Shown here one piece after another: positions 27,346 to 40,405 of a DNA stretch of 64,000 bases. The stretch spans positions 62,001-126,000 of the forward strand of contig CACMIW010000002.1 in NCBI GenBank assembly GCA_902613845.1, in the 5' to 3' direction. The stretch comes from an uncultured Alphaproteobacteria bacterium. GTDB lineage: Bacteria > Pseudomonadota > Alphaproteobacteria > HIMB59. Below the pieces are notes generated by a model. That model had not been told where the DNA came from. It made no database searches and saw only the letters and a program-made list of their open reading frames with translations. A program made the translations under genes and the position numbers. Each line of letters opens with the position of its first letter. Within the stretch, counting starts at the first letter, position 1.

Positions 27346-28533
27346 CTAAAGCTTCAGATTACGTACATTTTTTGCTGCTTGACGAATTCTTTGCTCATTT
27401 TCAACCAGTCCTATGCGAACAAAACCTTCACCATATTCGCCAAAAGCAATGCCAGGAGAAACAGCTACATCTGCTTTGACCATTAAATCTTTAGCAAATT
27501 TTAAAGAACCTTTATTTTGGTACTTTTTAGGGATTGGTGCCCATGCAAACATGCTAGCCGCAGGACTAGGTATATCCCAACCAGATCTTGACATAGACTC
27601 AACTAAAACATCTCGTCTACTCTCGTAAGTTGCCCGAATACTTGAGACACAGGTTTGTGGACCATTAAGTGCTGTTGCAGCTGCAACTTGTACTGGTGTG
27701 TAAGCTCCATAATCTAAGTAAGATTTAATTTTTGTTAAGGCTTCAATTAGTTTTTTATTTCCAACGGCAAAACCTATTCTCCAACCGGCCATAGCATAAG
27801 TTTTTGACATAGATGTAAATTCAACAGCAATTTCTTTAGCTCTATTTACTTGGAGAATTGACGGAGGTGGTTTCTTATCAAAGTATATCTCAGCATAAGC
27901 AAGATCTGATAAAACATAAACATTATACTTCAAAGCCATCTTTACTATTTCTTTATAAAAATTTAAATCAACTACTTGAGCTGTTGGATTAGATGGAAAC
28001 GATACAATTAGAGCTACTGGAGATGGAGTGCTATTTCTAATAGATCGATCTAATCTTTCAAGATAAGTTTCAGGATCAAAAACTCCGTCTTTCATTGTCT
28101 CTAAATGTCTTAATGATGCACCTGCTATAATAAATCCATAGGGGTGTATGGGATATGAGGGGTTGGGAGAAATAATAATGTCTCCAGGTGTTGATATTGC
28201 TTGAGCTAAATTAGCTAAGCCCTCTTTTGAGCCCAATGTTACAATAACTTCACTATCAGGATTTAATTTTACACCAAATCTTTTTTGATAATATTTTGCT
28301 TGAGCTTTTCTTAGCCCAGGTATTCCTTTACTGACTGAATATCTTCCAGTCCCAGGTTTATCTGTAACTTCTTTTAGTTTGTCTCTAATGTGTTTTGGTG
28401 TGGGCATATCAGGATTACCCATGCCAAAGTCAATTATATCTTTACCGTTTTTTCTAAGCTTAGCCTTGAGTTTATTTATTTCGCCAAAAATATAAGGAGG
28501 CAAACGCTCTATTCTATTAAATTTATCTTTCAC
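27346..28533 (-). CDS. alaC: alanine aminotransferase AlaC-like (class I)
   Basis: 395 residues. Class I/II aminotransferase; 'PPYIFGEINKLKAKLRKNG', 'IDFGMGNPDMPTPKHI' and 'GTGRYSVSKGIPGLRKA' are typical of AlaC and LL-DAP-like enzymes. 'SFPSNPTAQVV' and 'SMSKTYAMAGWRIGFAVGN' hold the PLP lysine and substrate arginine regions. It transfers amino groups between alanine/pyruvate and glutamate. It sits 78 bases upstream of the arginine operon on the same strand, possibly in one transcript. Confidence 0.85.
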   Translation of the reverse strand: MKDKFNRIERLPPYIFGEINKLKAKLRKNGKDIIDFGMGNPDMPTPKHIRDKLKEVTDKPGTGRYSVSKGIPGLRKAQAKYYQKRFGVKLNPDSEVIVTLGSKEGLANLAQAISTPGDIIISPNPSYPIHPYGFIIAGASLRHLETMKDGVFDPETYLERLDRSIRNSTPSPVALIVSFPSNPTAQVVDLNFYKEIVKMALKYNVYVLSDLAYAEIYFDKKPPPSILQVNRAKEIAVEFTSMSKTYAMAGWRIGFAVGNKKLIEALTKIKSYLDYGAYTPVQVAAATALNGPQTCVSSIRATYESRRDVLVESMSRSGWDIPSPAASMFAWAPIPKKYQNKGSLKFAKDLMVKADVAVSPGIAFGEYGEGFVRIGLVENEQRIRQAAKNVRNLKL

Positions 28534-28603
28534 AATTATAAAATAGATTTTTTTATCAATATCTGAAGTATAAAAAGAAATATATTAGTTAATTATATTA
28601 AAA

Positions 28604-30094
28604 CTAAAACAATTTTGCATATTCCATCAACTCTTTATTGCCTATTTTCGTAAATGATCCTTGCCCATTATTAATGTAAATAGCGTTATTACCTTTAACA
28701 AAATGATGCCCATTTACCATAAAATCAATATGTCCATCAAAATTAACATCTAGTGGATGTATTGAGAGATACCAACCATTTTCATTATGACCAACTTCAG
28801 ACTTTGGCCAATTTTCTTTATTAAATTTTGTTACACTATGAATTGAGTGTTGCCAAAATATAGAAAAATTACCATCACCATCATTTAGATAAGTAATTAA
28901 ATAACCACCAACATAATTTAGACCAATAGTAGAACCAACAATGTCCATATCACCATCGTTATCAATATCTGCAATCATAGTACCGACTGGATTACAAAGT
29001 GGAATTTTATCTTTAGTCTTAGTGTGATACCCCACATTCTTTATTTCTTTTGAGTTTTTAGTGTTCCATTTGTTGGAACCATCACCCCATAGAATTCTGA
29101 TATTATGTCTTTCTTTATTTTTAGTGTTATGACCTGACCAATTGTTGTGATAATTGAAGCAATCAGAGCTATGTCCCCCAGACAGTATATCTATATGGCC
29201 GTCTCCATTGAAGTCAGCATGCCTAGCTAAGAAACCGAACTGATTTGCACAAACATTACTTTTCATTATGCCTTTACCGTCATTAATTAGACATAGCATT
29301 TCACCATTGCTTCCTTTCCAATCAACACTGGCAAGAATGATATCCATGTCACCGTCTTTATCAAAATCACCCGCATCAGCTCGGTGTGAAAAATTACAAA
29401 ATCTTTTGAACTTTTTATTATAGTCTGCTCCATTAATATGCGTAGCACTTGACTCTTTTAAAAAACCTTCGGGTTGTGATAAAAAATACGAGTGATAACC
29501 CCCACAACCTGTTCCAAAGTCATTTACTGCTGCTGCCAAATATATGTCATCCCACCCATCACTATTAAAGTCCGCGACAAGGGGTTGTGCTGTTCCACTT
29601 TGAATAAAAGGTAAATTGTCTTGTATGAGACCTGTACCCCAAAAAGATTCATTACCTTTAGCTCTACCTGTTTTTGATTGACCAAGAATAATTTGATAAT
29701 TGTGTTGAGTTACTCCGGCTTCTGCTAAACAAGCGCCAGCGTTTTTATCAGCTTTACAAACATATATCCCAAGATTTGGATCTAACTTTTGTTTAAAATT
29801 CTTATCAAGATTAAGAACTGTTACAACATAATCCTGTACACCGTCTCTATTAAAATCACCAGTCGCTATAAAATCATGCAGAGTAAACCAAGGTTGTGAT
29901 TTATCATAAGCTAATAATTTAGCAAGAAATTGATCTTTGAGAATTTTTTTAAGGATGAGCCATTTTTTTTTATCACTATTAGCCTCTCCCCATAAATATT
30001 TCTCATCAAATCCCTGACCTGCCTGAAATGGTAAAATATTATCAGCTTTAGCAAAACTAAAAATAAACAAAAAAACTACAATAAAATATTTCAT
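28604..30094 (-). CDS. exported FG-GAP/VCBS-repeat protein
   Basis: 496 residues from ATG 30094, which opens a clear signal peptide (MKYFIVVFLFIFSFAKADN); a TTG further up would add a non-signal leader. The body has repeated calcium-binding FG-GAP motifs such as 'DFNRDGVQDYVV', 'DFNSDGWDDIYLAA', 'DFDKDGDMDIILAS', 'DFNGDGHIDILSGG', 'DIDNDGDMDIVGST' and 'DVNFDGHIDFMVNG', consistent with a seven-bladed beta-propeller. Surface or periplasmic. With the lyase-like genes nearby it may bind polysaccharide. Its 5' end lies next to a duplicated piece of the guaA end. Confidence 0.8.
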   Translation of the reverse strand: MKYFIVVFLFIFSFAKADNILPFQAGQGFDEKYLWGEANSDKKKWLILKKILKDQFLAKLLAYDKSQPWFTLHDFIATGDFNRDGVQDYVVTVLNLDKNFKQKLDPNLGIYVCKADKNAGACLAEAGVTQHNYQIILGQSKTGRAKGNESFWGTGLIQDNLPFIQSGTAQPLVADFNSDGWDDIYLAAAVNDFGTGCGGYHSYFLSQPEGFLKESSATHINGADYNKKFKRFCNFSHRADAGDFDKDGDMDIILASVDWKGSNGEMLCLINDGKGIMKSNVCANQFGFLARHADFNGDGHIDILSGGHSSDCFNYHNNWSGHNTKNKERHNIRILWGDGSNKWNTKNSKEIKNVGYHTKTKDKIPLCNPVGTMIADIDNDGDMDIVGSTIGLNYVGGYLITYLNDGDGNFSIFWQHSIHSVTKFNKENWPKSEVGHNENGWYLSIHPLDVNFDGHIDFMVNGHHFVKGNNAIYINNGQGSFTKIGNKELMEYAKLF

Positions 30095-30100
30095 TTCTTT

Positions 30101-30121
30101 ATTCCCATTCAATAGTAGATG
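30101..30121 (-). repeat. duplicated guaA 3' terminus (att-like direct repeat, distal copy)
   Basis: 21 bases matching 30616-30636 with one mismatch (T for C at 30108 versus 30623). Read on the minus strand it still encodes the last residues of GMP synthase (ASTIEWE followed by a TAA stop), so it is the displaced original end of guaA. It lies 515 bases from the copy that completes the intact gene. Confidence 0.75.
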
Positions 30122-30188
30122 CTAAAAATATCATTGTTTATCAATTATTTTAAAGCCATTTTTTAAATTGTGTAAGTTTTGTGTAAGT

Positions 30189-30613
30189 TTAATGACCATC
30201 ATATTTCTTAAGTAGATTATCAAAATTTCTTATTTTCTTATAAACATTACTTTTTTTATCGTATTCAACTCTCCAAAAAGGAAAGTTGGGGCATTCAAGT
30301 TTTAAATATTTTGTTTCTATAAGTGAATAATCTATTGCCAATCTTAGAAATATACCAAAAGTTACTGGACAAGTATTGTCCGCTTTACTTTTTTTAGCCA
30401 ACTTTAGTCTAATATCTTTAAAGTTATACTTTTTGGTAGAGGGAGTTTTTTTAATAAATTTTATAATATCTTTTGGGGTTGATATGAGCATTAATTCTCC
30501 TTTTTTCATATCAGCAAAATTAAAATCTAATTTTTTAATTTTTGGTAAAAATTCTCTATTAAATTTCTTAAATGTTTTTAATTCATCAATTGATAATTTT
30601 GTAATATCTAAAT

Positions 30614-30617
<4 letters not shown>
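30189..30617 (-). CDS. small MGMT/alkyltransferase-like winged-helix protein (tentative)
   Basis: 142 residues from the ATG at 30617, which overlaps the guaA stop as ATGA; a second ATG two codons earlier is inside guaA. 'STPKDIIKFIKKTPSTKKYNF' then 'DNTCPVTFGIFLRLAIDY' and 'FPFWRVEYDK' resemble small MGMT-family proteins with a CPxTTGIF block and a TPYWR-like motif, rather than the PCHRV active site of true repair methyltransferases, so it would be an alkyltransferase-like DNA-binding protein. This is recognition by eye only. Its start codon is supplied by the repeat, so it is translationally coupled to guaA. Confidence 0.5.
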
Positions 30618-33636
<3,019 letters not shown>

Positions 33637-33658
33637 TTATATTAAAATCAAGATCTGA

Positions 33659-34003
33659 CTAGGATAGTTTTCTTCCGTCATTGAGACCAGCTTCGTAGTC
33701 TAGTGGATCTACATCATCTAAGCATCCTAGATTAATACCCATTCCGTTTGGATCAGTTCTTCTATTGTGGTGAGTGTATATCCCGCAATGCTTGCAAAAA
33801 AAATGTTCTGCTAAGTTTAGATTAAATTGATAAAGAGATAGATCTTCTTTTCCCTTTAAAAGTTTAAAATTAGATTTAGGAACCATTATCATTTTTGCAT
33901 TTTTTCTAATACAAATGGAGCAATTGCATTGCATTATTTTTTCAAGATCAGAGTCAATCTCAAACTCAATAGCTTTACAGTGACACGATCCTTTATGAAG
34001 CAC
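33659..34003 (-). CDS. GFA/CENP-V-domain zinc protein
   Basis: 114 residues. Zinc-binding cysteines in 'GSCHCKAIEFE', 'MQCNCSICIRK' and 'FFCKHCGIYTHHN' follow the GFA pattern of glutathione-dependent formaldehyde-activating-like proteins; the fold also occurs in CENP-V. Substrate unknown; in bacteria many have no demonstrated activity. Its start overlaps the alpha/beta hydrolase gene by 11 bases. Confidence 0.9.
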   Translation of the reverse strand: MLHKGSCHCKAIEFEIDSDLEKIMQCNCSICIRKNAKMIMVPKSNFKLLKGKEDLSLYQFNLNLAEHFFCKHCGIYTHHNRRTDPNGMGINLGCLDDVDPLDYEAGLNDGRKLS

Positions 34004-34802
34004 GGCTATTTTCTTTAAAGAAATTTTTTAAAATATTTTTAGTTTCACTCGCCGTTTCTAAAATAGACATATGTCCAGACTCTTCTAAAACGACTGTTTT
34101 TGATCCCTCTATATTTGAAGCTAATTCTAGACCCACTTTTTTAGGAGTCATTTTATCATGTTTACCTACGATACATAAAGTTGGGTGTTTAATGCTTTTA
34201 GCAGCAGCTTCACCATTAGTGTATTTATCGCAAGCATTAAAGTCTGCACCAAGAGTTCCGTCATTATTTGAAGATACTAGCTGACCACCCATACCTAAAT
34301 GGCTTAATCCTGGAACAGGATGGCCACCTTTATGCCCTAAAGGTCCATGCACCCAATCCATCATAAGATCAACTGCTTTTTGATCTTTATTCAATGCTAA
34401 GTCTAAAAGTTCAGTGTTCATTTTCATTGACATAGATCCATTGATTAGTGCAAGTAAATCTAATTTCTCAGGATGTCTTTGTGCAAATTCTAATCCCACC
34501 AAACATCCCTGTGAATGACCGACGTACGAGGCTTTATCAATACCCAAAGATGTTAATAGGTCTGCAACCCAATCAGCCATCTCCTCGATAGTTTTTAATG
34601 GTGGTCCCTCTGAGTCACCATGACCGGGTAGATCTACTGCAATTGTATTGTAACCATGAAATGCAAAGTATCTTGTTTGAAGCACCCATGTGACATGGCT
34701 CAGACCACTACCATGAACAAATACAATCGAGGGTTGATTTTTATCTATTTCTCTTCCACTAGATGTGTAATATGCCTCTTTTCCGTTAACTTTAAGCTTC
34801 AT
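33993..34802 (-). CDS. alpha/beta hydrolase
   Basis: 269 residues. Oxyanion-hole 'VFVHGSGLSHVTW', nucleophile Ser in 'VGHSQGCLVGLE', acid in 'CIVGKHDKMTPKKV' and His in 'EESGHMS': a complete triad. Similar to haloperoxidase/esterase-type hydrolases; the substrate is unknown. It begins 4 bases inside metY, so it may be linked to homocysteine metabolism (e.g. ester hydrolysis), which is inference. Confidence 0.88.
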   Translation of the reverse strand: MKLKVNGKEAYYTSSGREIDKNQPSIVFVHGSGLSHVTWVLQTRYFAFHGYNTIAVDLPGHGDSEGPPLKTIEEMADWVADLLTSLGIDKASYVGHSQGCLVGLEFAQRHPEKLDLLALINGSMSMKMNTELLDLALNKDQKAVDLMMDWVHGPLGHKGGHPVPGLSHLGMGGQLVSSNNDGTLGADFNACDKYTNGEAAAKSIKHPTLCIVGKHDKMTPKKVGLELASNIEGSKTVVLEESGHMSILETASETKNILKNFFKENSRAS

Positions 34803-36112
34803 TTAGAAGCTACAAGTCTTGGCTTTTGAGATGCTCTGAAACCATTTTCAAAGTCATTAATAATGTCATCCATGTCTTCCAAGCCAACAGAAAAACGTAT
34901 CATATCTTCAGTTAGACCTGCCAACTCTAATGATTTTTTATCCATTTGAGAGTGAGTTGCGGATGCTGGATGAATGACTAGTGATTTTGCGTCGCCAACG
35001 TTAGCTAAATGTGATGTTAGTTTTAAAGAGTTTATAAATGCGTGACCAGCCTCTTTGCCCCCTTTAATTCCAAACGCTATCATTGAGCCGGCACCCTTAG
35101 GCATTAATTTTGCAGCAACTTTATGATCAGGGTGATCCGGTAAGCTTGGATGGTTTACCCAAGAAACACTTGGGTTGTTACTTAAGTAATCAACCATTAT
35201 TTTAGTATTGGATAAATGCTTTTCCATTCTCACTGAAAGAGTTTCTATTCCTATTAAAATATTAAATGCATTTGTTGGACTCATACATGGACCAAAGTCT
35301 CTCATGCCCTCTGCCCTTGCTCTCATAGTAAATGCTGCTGGACCAAATTCTTCTGCAAAAGAAAGACCGTGATAACCATCATATGGTTCAGTCATTGTTG
35401 GAAACTTATCTCCCTTAGTCCAATCAAAGTCACCCTTTTCAACAATTATACCACCCATAGAAGTGCCATGACCTGCCATCCATTTTGTTAGAGAGTGTGT
35501 AATTATATCTGCACCTAATTCAAAGAGATTACACAAATATGGTGTGTTAAATGTTCCATCAACCATTAAAGGAATACCTGCGTCTTTTGCTATTTTTGAA
35601 ATTTCAGGTAAATCCATAATTTCAATTCCAGGATTACCAATCAACTCACCCCATATACATTTTGTATTTGGTTGAATTGCTTTTTTGAAACCCTCTGTGT
35701 CTCTTGGCTTAACAAAAGTTGTTTCAATACCAAATCTTTTTAAAGTTAGTCTCAGTAAATTAAAAGAACCTCCGTACAATTGTGATGAGGAAACAATATG
35801 ATCTCCTGCACTACAAATATTTAAAAGAGCTAGCATCATTGCGCTCATACCAGAGGCAGTGGCTAGAGCAGCAGAACCACCTTCTAAAGCTGCAACTCTT
35901 TCTTCAAGAACAGATATAGTTGGGTTGGATATTCTGCTATAGATATGTCCACCCTCCTCTAGATTAAATAAAGCAGCTGCGTGATCTGCATCTTGGAATA
36001 AGTATGATGTTGTTTGATAAATTGGAACGGCACGGGAGCCAAAATTTTTATCTGGCTGATGCCCACTATGTAAAGTTTTAGTGTTAAACTTATATGTTTT
36101 TGGATCGGTCAT
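34799..36112 (-). CDS. metY: O-acetylhomoserine sulfhydrylase / Cys-Met PLP enzyme
   Basis: 437 residues of the Cys/Met metabolism PLP family. 'TKTLHSGHQPDKNFGSRAVP', 'QTTSYLFQDADHAAALF', 'YSRISNPTISVLEERVA' and 'IITHSLTKWMAGHGTSMGG' (Schiff-base Lys region) match O-acetylhomoserine aminocarboxypropyltransferase rather than shorter cystathionine synthases; the length is right for MetY. Makes homocysteine directly from sulfide. First gene of a metY-hydrolase-GFA set with overlaps at each junction. Confidence 0.88.
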   Translation of the reverse strand: MTDPKTYKFNTKTLHSGHQPDKNFGSRAVPIYQTTSYLFQDADHAAALFNLEEGGHIYSRISNPTISVLEERVAALEGGSAALATASGMSAMMLALLNICSAGDHIVSSSQLYGGSFNLLRLTLKRFGIETTFVKPRDTEGFKKAIQPNTKCIWGELIGNPGIEIMDLPEISKIAKDAGIPLMVDGTFNTPYLCNLFELGADIITHSLTKWMAGHGTSMGGIIVEKGDFDWTKGDKFPTMTEPYDGYHGLSFAEEFGPAAFTMRARAEGMRDFGPCMSPTNAFNILIGIETLSVRMEKHLSNTKIMVDYLSNNPSVSWVNHPSLPDHPDHKVAAKLMPKGAGSMIAFGIKGGKEAGHAFINSLKLTSHLANVGDAKSLVIHPASATHSQMDKKSLELAGLTEDMIRFSVGLEDMDDIINDFENGFRASQKPRLVASK

Positions 36113-36159
36113 AATTTAAACATATCATAATTTTTATATTGAAAGTATTACAAAAAGTC

Positions 36160-37431
36160 TCAATTCATACACTTTGGCTCAAAACCAAAATTTCTATCAA
36201 CAAAATACTGAGATTTTTTTGCTTTCCACATATAATTATTTCTGACATGTGTTGGGTCTCTGTCTGAAAAATTTTCAATTAACCAATCTAAAGAAATAGC
36301 CATTTGATGAACATGATAAGCGGCATCTTTTTGATCAGTTGAAAAATTCTTTAGACCGCTTGGATCTTTTCGTTCTCTGTACTTTTCAACATCTGTAAGA
36401 CCTAAATTAAGAACATCTATAGTTTTAAAAATTCTTTGTTTTAACTCTGCAGGAAACTTATTGTAATTCCATACTTCTGTTATAGCCAATAAACCTAAAA
36501 GATTATTTACACCTTGTGAGTGATACCAGACATCGCGAACACCTCTGAAACTATTATTATGAATGTAGCCATCTTCATAAATTACCTTACTAGCTTTTTT
36601 AATACCTCTATCAAACCAAAAATCTACTTCTTCTAATTTATTTTTCCATGCTAGATAAGCTATAACAGAAATTGTACCATCTGCCATTTGGATAAAACCA
36701 CGATCATCGTTTAAATGTTTATCAGCCCAAGGAAAAATATATTTTTCGTATAATTTTTGAATGTATTTATCAATTAAGATAAATTGTTCTTTTGAGAACT
36801 GGTCTTTAACCAGATATGCGTTAATTATAAAACTAGCACCATATATTTGAGCTTCGTGAACTTTATGTGGTAAGCATTTAGCTTTTGTATCTCCTTTTGA
36901 GCCGCCATAACAACTTTTAGGTGTTTTACCTTCTTCTTTGAGTTTATTAATATATTCTAAAGTCATAGTGTTTAAAAAAACACCAGACTCTGCCCAAGCT
37001 GTCATAATTTGAGTAATTGAATCTGATTGTAGCTCCATATTATTAGAAATAATTGCATTAATAATAGATCCATGTAACAAGGCTAATCTTGATGTATGTT
37101 TTTCATGATTAACGGAAAGGCTGTTTGATCTATCTTCATGCTCTTTTTGCCAATCGTATTCAGTTAGCTTCATCAAATAGTTAAAATTTTTCTCGTTTGT
37201 AAGGTCAAGATCTAATTCACTATATTTTTCACCATAGCTTCCATCACCATGAACTCCTTTTATGGTGCATGTATTTGAATTCAATACATGTGCAAAAAAA
37301 AACTTTGGAATAACGGTGGTAGAATTTTTATCAAATTCAAATTTATTCTCCTCAACTATTTTTCCATCTTTGAAAGTTAAAGAAAATGAAAGACTTGGTA
37401 TTAAAAATAATAAGATAAAAATATTTTTCAT
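36160..37431 (-). CDS. exported alginate lyase-like protein
   Basis: 423 residues. Signal peptide MKNIFILLFLIPSLSFS, then an (alpha/alpha)-toroid-like domain with 'RGVRDVWYHSQGVNNLLGLLAI' as the best-conserved block, resembling Alginate_lyase (PL5-like) proteins. Cys-rich insertion 'KSCYGGSKGDTKAKCLPHK'. Together with the jelly-roll lyase at 22872 this suggests uptake or remodelling of uronic-acid-rich polysaccharide or of the cell's own exopolymer. The family assignment is by motif resemblance only. Confidence 0.6.
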   Translation of the reverse strand: MKNIFILLFLIPSLSFSLTFKDGKIVEENKFEFDKNSTTVIPKFFFAHVLNSNTCTIKGVHGDGSYGEKYSELDLDLTNEKNFNYLMKLTEYDWQKEHEDRSNSLSVNHEKHTSRLALLHGSIINAIISNNMELQSDSITQIMTAWAESGVFLNTMTLEYINKLKEEGKTPKSCYGGSKGDTKAKCLPHKVHEAQIYGASFIINAYLVKDQFSKEQFILIDKYIQKLYEKYIFPWADKHLNDDRGFIQMADGTISVIAYLAWKNKLEEVDFWFDRGIKKASKVIYEDGYIHNNSFRGVRDVWYHSQGVNNLLGLLAITEVWNYNKFPAELKQRIFKTIDVLNLGLTDVEKYRERKDPSGLKNFSTDQKDAAYHVHQMAISLDWLIENFSDRDPTHVRNNYMWKAKKSQYFVDRNFGFEPKCMN

Positions 37432-37465
37432 TAGTATAAGAGTATCTTAAATATAAATTAGTTTA

Positions 37466-39220
37466 TCAATAGTTAGTAATCCATAGAGTTTGGTAAGCCT
37501 TTAGAGTAATTGTTGATTTAATATCAATGATTATCTCATTAGAAATTAAATCCCACCATTCGTTTGATGCTATTAGATTTAATTCTGACAAATCTAAATA
37601 TTGGAATACATTAGTTACATTACTTACACAAAATATCGACTGTCTTTTATCATGACTCTGTCTCCAAAAACCAAAAAAGTTCTTACCTAAATTAAATGTA
37701 AATTGTGTAGCATTTGGATGAAATGCAGATTGGTTTTTTCTAATTTCAATTAATTTTGATAATTGATTATATATTTTTGAATTAAAAGTATCAGTATTTG
37801 CAAGTAATCCATCAATTTCATCATACTTCCAAGTTCTTCTATTTATAGATCGATTACTTTTTGTTTGCTCTAACTTTTCATAGTCATTTGTAGAGCCCAA
37901 AATACTGTGTATATAAAATGCTGGAATTCCCTCGAGTCCTAGCATTATTGCATGGCAACAAATAAATCTTTCAATTTGCAAATGATCACTTCCTTGAAAT
38001 GTACCTTTCATAGCATCTATGAGTGAGATATTTATTTCATAAACAGTCTCGGTGTTATCTGTTTTTTTTCTTTTGGTAGTTTTTGCTCCAAAATCGGTCA
38101 TGATATCGACTAAGTTATTTCTTTCTTTTTCCGTTAAAATTCCCTCTGTCGGTCTCAGGCCAATACCATCATGAGAGGCTATGAAATTGAAATAAGAAGT
38201 GTGATCTTTTGCAGGAGGCATGCCCATAGACCATTTACGAAGAGCTGTGCTATCTCCCATCACAAGAGTCCATAGTAGCAAGGGTGGTAGAGCAAAGTTG
38301 TATACAGCATTTGCTTCATCGTTTTCACCGAAATAACTTAGATTTTCTAAATTAGGTAAATTTGTTTCAGTTATAAGTAAAGTATTTTTACTAAATGCAT
38401 TCAAAAGTGTTCTCATTAATTTCACAACTTCATGAGTCTGCGGTAAGTTTAGACAGTTGGTGTCATGTTCTTTCCAAAGAAATGCAATGGCATCTAACCT
38501 AAATACTCTAACACCATTTTTAAGATATAAATGAATTAACTTAATGAAGAAAAATAAAACCTCAGGATTTTTAAAATTAAAGTCGACTTGATCGTGGCTG
38601 AAAGTACACCATAAATAATAAATTTCTTTATTAATTTCAAATTCTCTAAAAAGATCTGAGCTTCTAGGGCGAACAACTTGGTCATAACCTTGTTTATTTT
38701 TAAGTTTTATAAAAAAATTTTGTGTTTCAGTTTTATTCTCTATAAAAGATTTAAAATATTTACTTTCAATAGATGCATGATTAATTACAATATCACTCAT
38801 TATTCTATAGTTTTTTGATAGTGATTTAATATCTTTCCAATCACCTAAATCAGACCTTACTTCTTCATAATCAGTTATAGAAAATCCATCATCTGAACTG
38901 TAAGGAAAAAAAGGTAGAATGTGCAAATTATTGAATTGTTTTTTACAATACTTATCTAAGAACTTGCTTAGAGTTTTTAATTTATTATTTTTTTCTTCAT
39001 ATATTGAGTCGCCATACGTAATTAAGAAAACATCTTTTTGAGACCAATTTGGTTCAGAAATACCTAGGTCTTTATTTTTGAATAAATCAAGAACTCTATT
39101 TATTAGTTTCAAAATTTCGTTTTGATCTAATATATTCTTGTAAATTATTTGAAAATGTATGTTTAGATTATTTTTTAATTCTTCTTGCACTTTAGGAATT
39201 ATCTTCCATGACGGCATCAT
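37466..39220 (-). CDS. GH13_18 phosphorylase, probable glucosylglycerate phosphorylase
   Basis: 584 residues. (beta/alpha)8 barrel of the sucrose-phosphorylase subfamily: nucleophile Asp in 'GVRVFRLDAIAFLWKE', acid/base Glu in 'LLITETNLP', transition-state Asp in 'NFIASHDGIGLRPTEG', and 'YGDSIYEEKNNKL' / 'HILPFFPYSSDDGFSITDY' at the N-terminus. Because it is followed by genes for glucosylglycerate synthesis, the likely reaction is glucosylglycerate + phosphate to glucose-1-phosphate + glycerate, not sucrose cleavage. It overlaps gpgS by 29 bases. Confidence 0.8.
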   Translation of the reverse strand: MMPSWKIIPKVQEELKNNLNIHFQIIYKNILDQNEILKLINRVLDLFKNKDLGISEPNWSQKDVFLITYGDSIYEEKNNKLKTLSKFLDKYCKKQFNNLHILPFFPYSSDDGFSITDYEEVRSDLGDWKDIKSLSKNYRIMSDIVINHASIESKYFKSFIENKTETQNFFIKLKNKQGYDQVVRPRSSDLFREFEINKEIYYLWCTFSHDQVDFNFKNPEVLFFFIKLIHLYLKNGVRVFRLDAIAFLWKEHDTNCLNLPQTHEVVKLMRTLLNAFSKNTLLITETNLPNLENLSYFGENDEANAVYNFALPPLLLWTLVMGDSTALRKWSMGMPPAKDHTSYFNFIASHDGIGLRPTEGILTEKERNNLVDIMTDFGAKTTKRKKTDNTETVYEINISLIDAMKGTFQGSDHLQIERFICCHAIMLGLEGIPAFYIHSILGSTNDYEKLEQTKSNRSINRRTWKYDEIDGLLANTDTFNSKIYNQLSKLIEIRKNQSAFHPNATQFTFNLGKNFFGFWRQSHDKRQSIFCVSNVTNVFQYLDLSELNLIASNEWWDLISNEIIIDIKSTITLKAYQTLWITNY

Positions 39221-40403
39221 TAAAAGATTTTAAAATAGTTGGGTCAGCACTATCAACTCTTCTCCAAGTTGGTATATTTGGATTTTCACTTGGTGAGTCT
39301 AGGAATATTTTTCCTGCTTCAATAATATTTTGTGCAAAGAGCTCAACCATTTCCTCTTCTTTGTGGACATCAAAGTTTAATCCATTCATCTCTGCATCTG
39401 TTTTATAAATCTGAACCATATCAAGGGCCAATCTATAATATGTTGCTTTAAGTGTTCTAAACTTCTCATTAGAAAATACATGACCTTGTGTAGCTAATTT
39501 TCTAAATAAAGCTTTAGAAATATCTATAGTCATTTTAGATAAACCCTTTTGACGATTATTTTTAGAAACCTCTTGGTGTTTATGTTCATAGGTATCTGCT
39601 ATATCTACCTGGCAAATTTTATTATTAGCAAAGTTCCTATACATTTCAGAGAGTATTCCTATTTCAAGGCCCCAATCATGTGGAATTCTTATGTCATTTA
39701 ATAGATTATATTTAAATGAAAATTCACCAGCCAGAGGATATTTAAATATATCTAAGAAATTTAAATATTCATTAAATCCAACCATTTTCTGTAAGGATTT
39801 AACTAAAGGCGTAACTAATAACCTTGTCACTCTTCCATTCATAGACTTTTGGGCAACCCTAGGATAAAAGCCCTTACAAAAATCAAATGAAAATTTTGGA
39901 TTAGCAACGGGGTAAAATAGTTTTGCTACTAAATTTTTATCATAGGTGACTATATCACAATCGTGCATAGCAACAGATCCCGACTCTTTCAAAGAAATTA
40001 CAAATCCCATACAGTACCAAATATTTCTTCCTTTCCCCTTTTCTGCAGGAGCAAGATCCATTTTAGATAGATGTTGATCTATTTTTTTTAATTTAGGTCC
40101 ATCGTTCCAAAGAATATATTTTTTTTGAGGTAGTACTGAAAAAAATTTTTTAGCTTTTATAAATTCTTGTTTGTTGGCTTGATCTAAACCAATAACAATA
40201 TTTTTAATGTATTTAACTTTTTTTAAAGTATTAACAATATATGTTAATGCTGGCTTTTCTAATTCTGAATACAAAGAAGGAAGAATTAAAGTCATAGGCG
40301 AGACTTTTGAAAAATCTAAAAGTTCTTTTTCTATTTCCTCAATGGGTTTCGAATTAAAATTATGAAGAGTAGCTATTACGCCGTTTTGATGAAAGTCAGG
40401 CAT
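39192..40403 (-). CDS. gpgS: glucosyl-3-phosphoglycerate synthase
   Basis: 403 residues. GT81-type glycosyltransferase with N-terminal Rossmann-like 'MTLILPSLYSELEKPALTYI', metal-binding DxD in 'AMHDCDIVTYDKNLV', 'GRVTRLLVTPLVKSLQ' and 'YPLAGEFSFKYNLLNDIRIP', and a C-terminal helical part. It joins glucose from an NDP-glucose to 3-phosphoglycerate. Family and neighbours agree. Products act as compatible solutes and accumulate under nitrogen limitation or salt stress in other bacteria. Confidence 0.88.
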   Translation of the reverse strand: MPDFHQNGVIATLHNFNSKPIEEIEKELLDFSKVSPMTLILPSLYSELEKPALTYIVNTLKKVKYIKNIVIGLDQANKQEFIKAKKFFSVLPQKKYILWNDGPKLKKIDQHLSKMDLAPAEKGKGRNIWYCMGFVISLKESGSVAMHDCDIVTYDKNLVAKLFYPVANPKFSFDFCKGFYPRVAQKSMNGRVTRLLVTPLVKSLQKMVGFNEYLNFLDIFKYPLAGEFSFKYNLLNDIRIPHDWGLEIGILSEMYRNFANNKICQVDIADTYEHKHQEVSKNNRQKGLSKMTIDISKALFRKLATQGHVFSNEKFRTLKATYYRLALDMVQIYKTDAEMNGLNFDVHKEEEMVELFAQNIIEAGKIFLDSPSENPNIPTWRRVDSADPTILKSFNDAVMEDNS

Positions 40404-40405
40404 GG

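Noticed and set aside
37466-39220. sucrose phosphorylase
   Set aside because: Not excluded by motifs, but its operon with glycerate kinase, GpgS and the phosphatase makes glucosylglycerate the better substrate.
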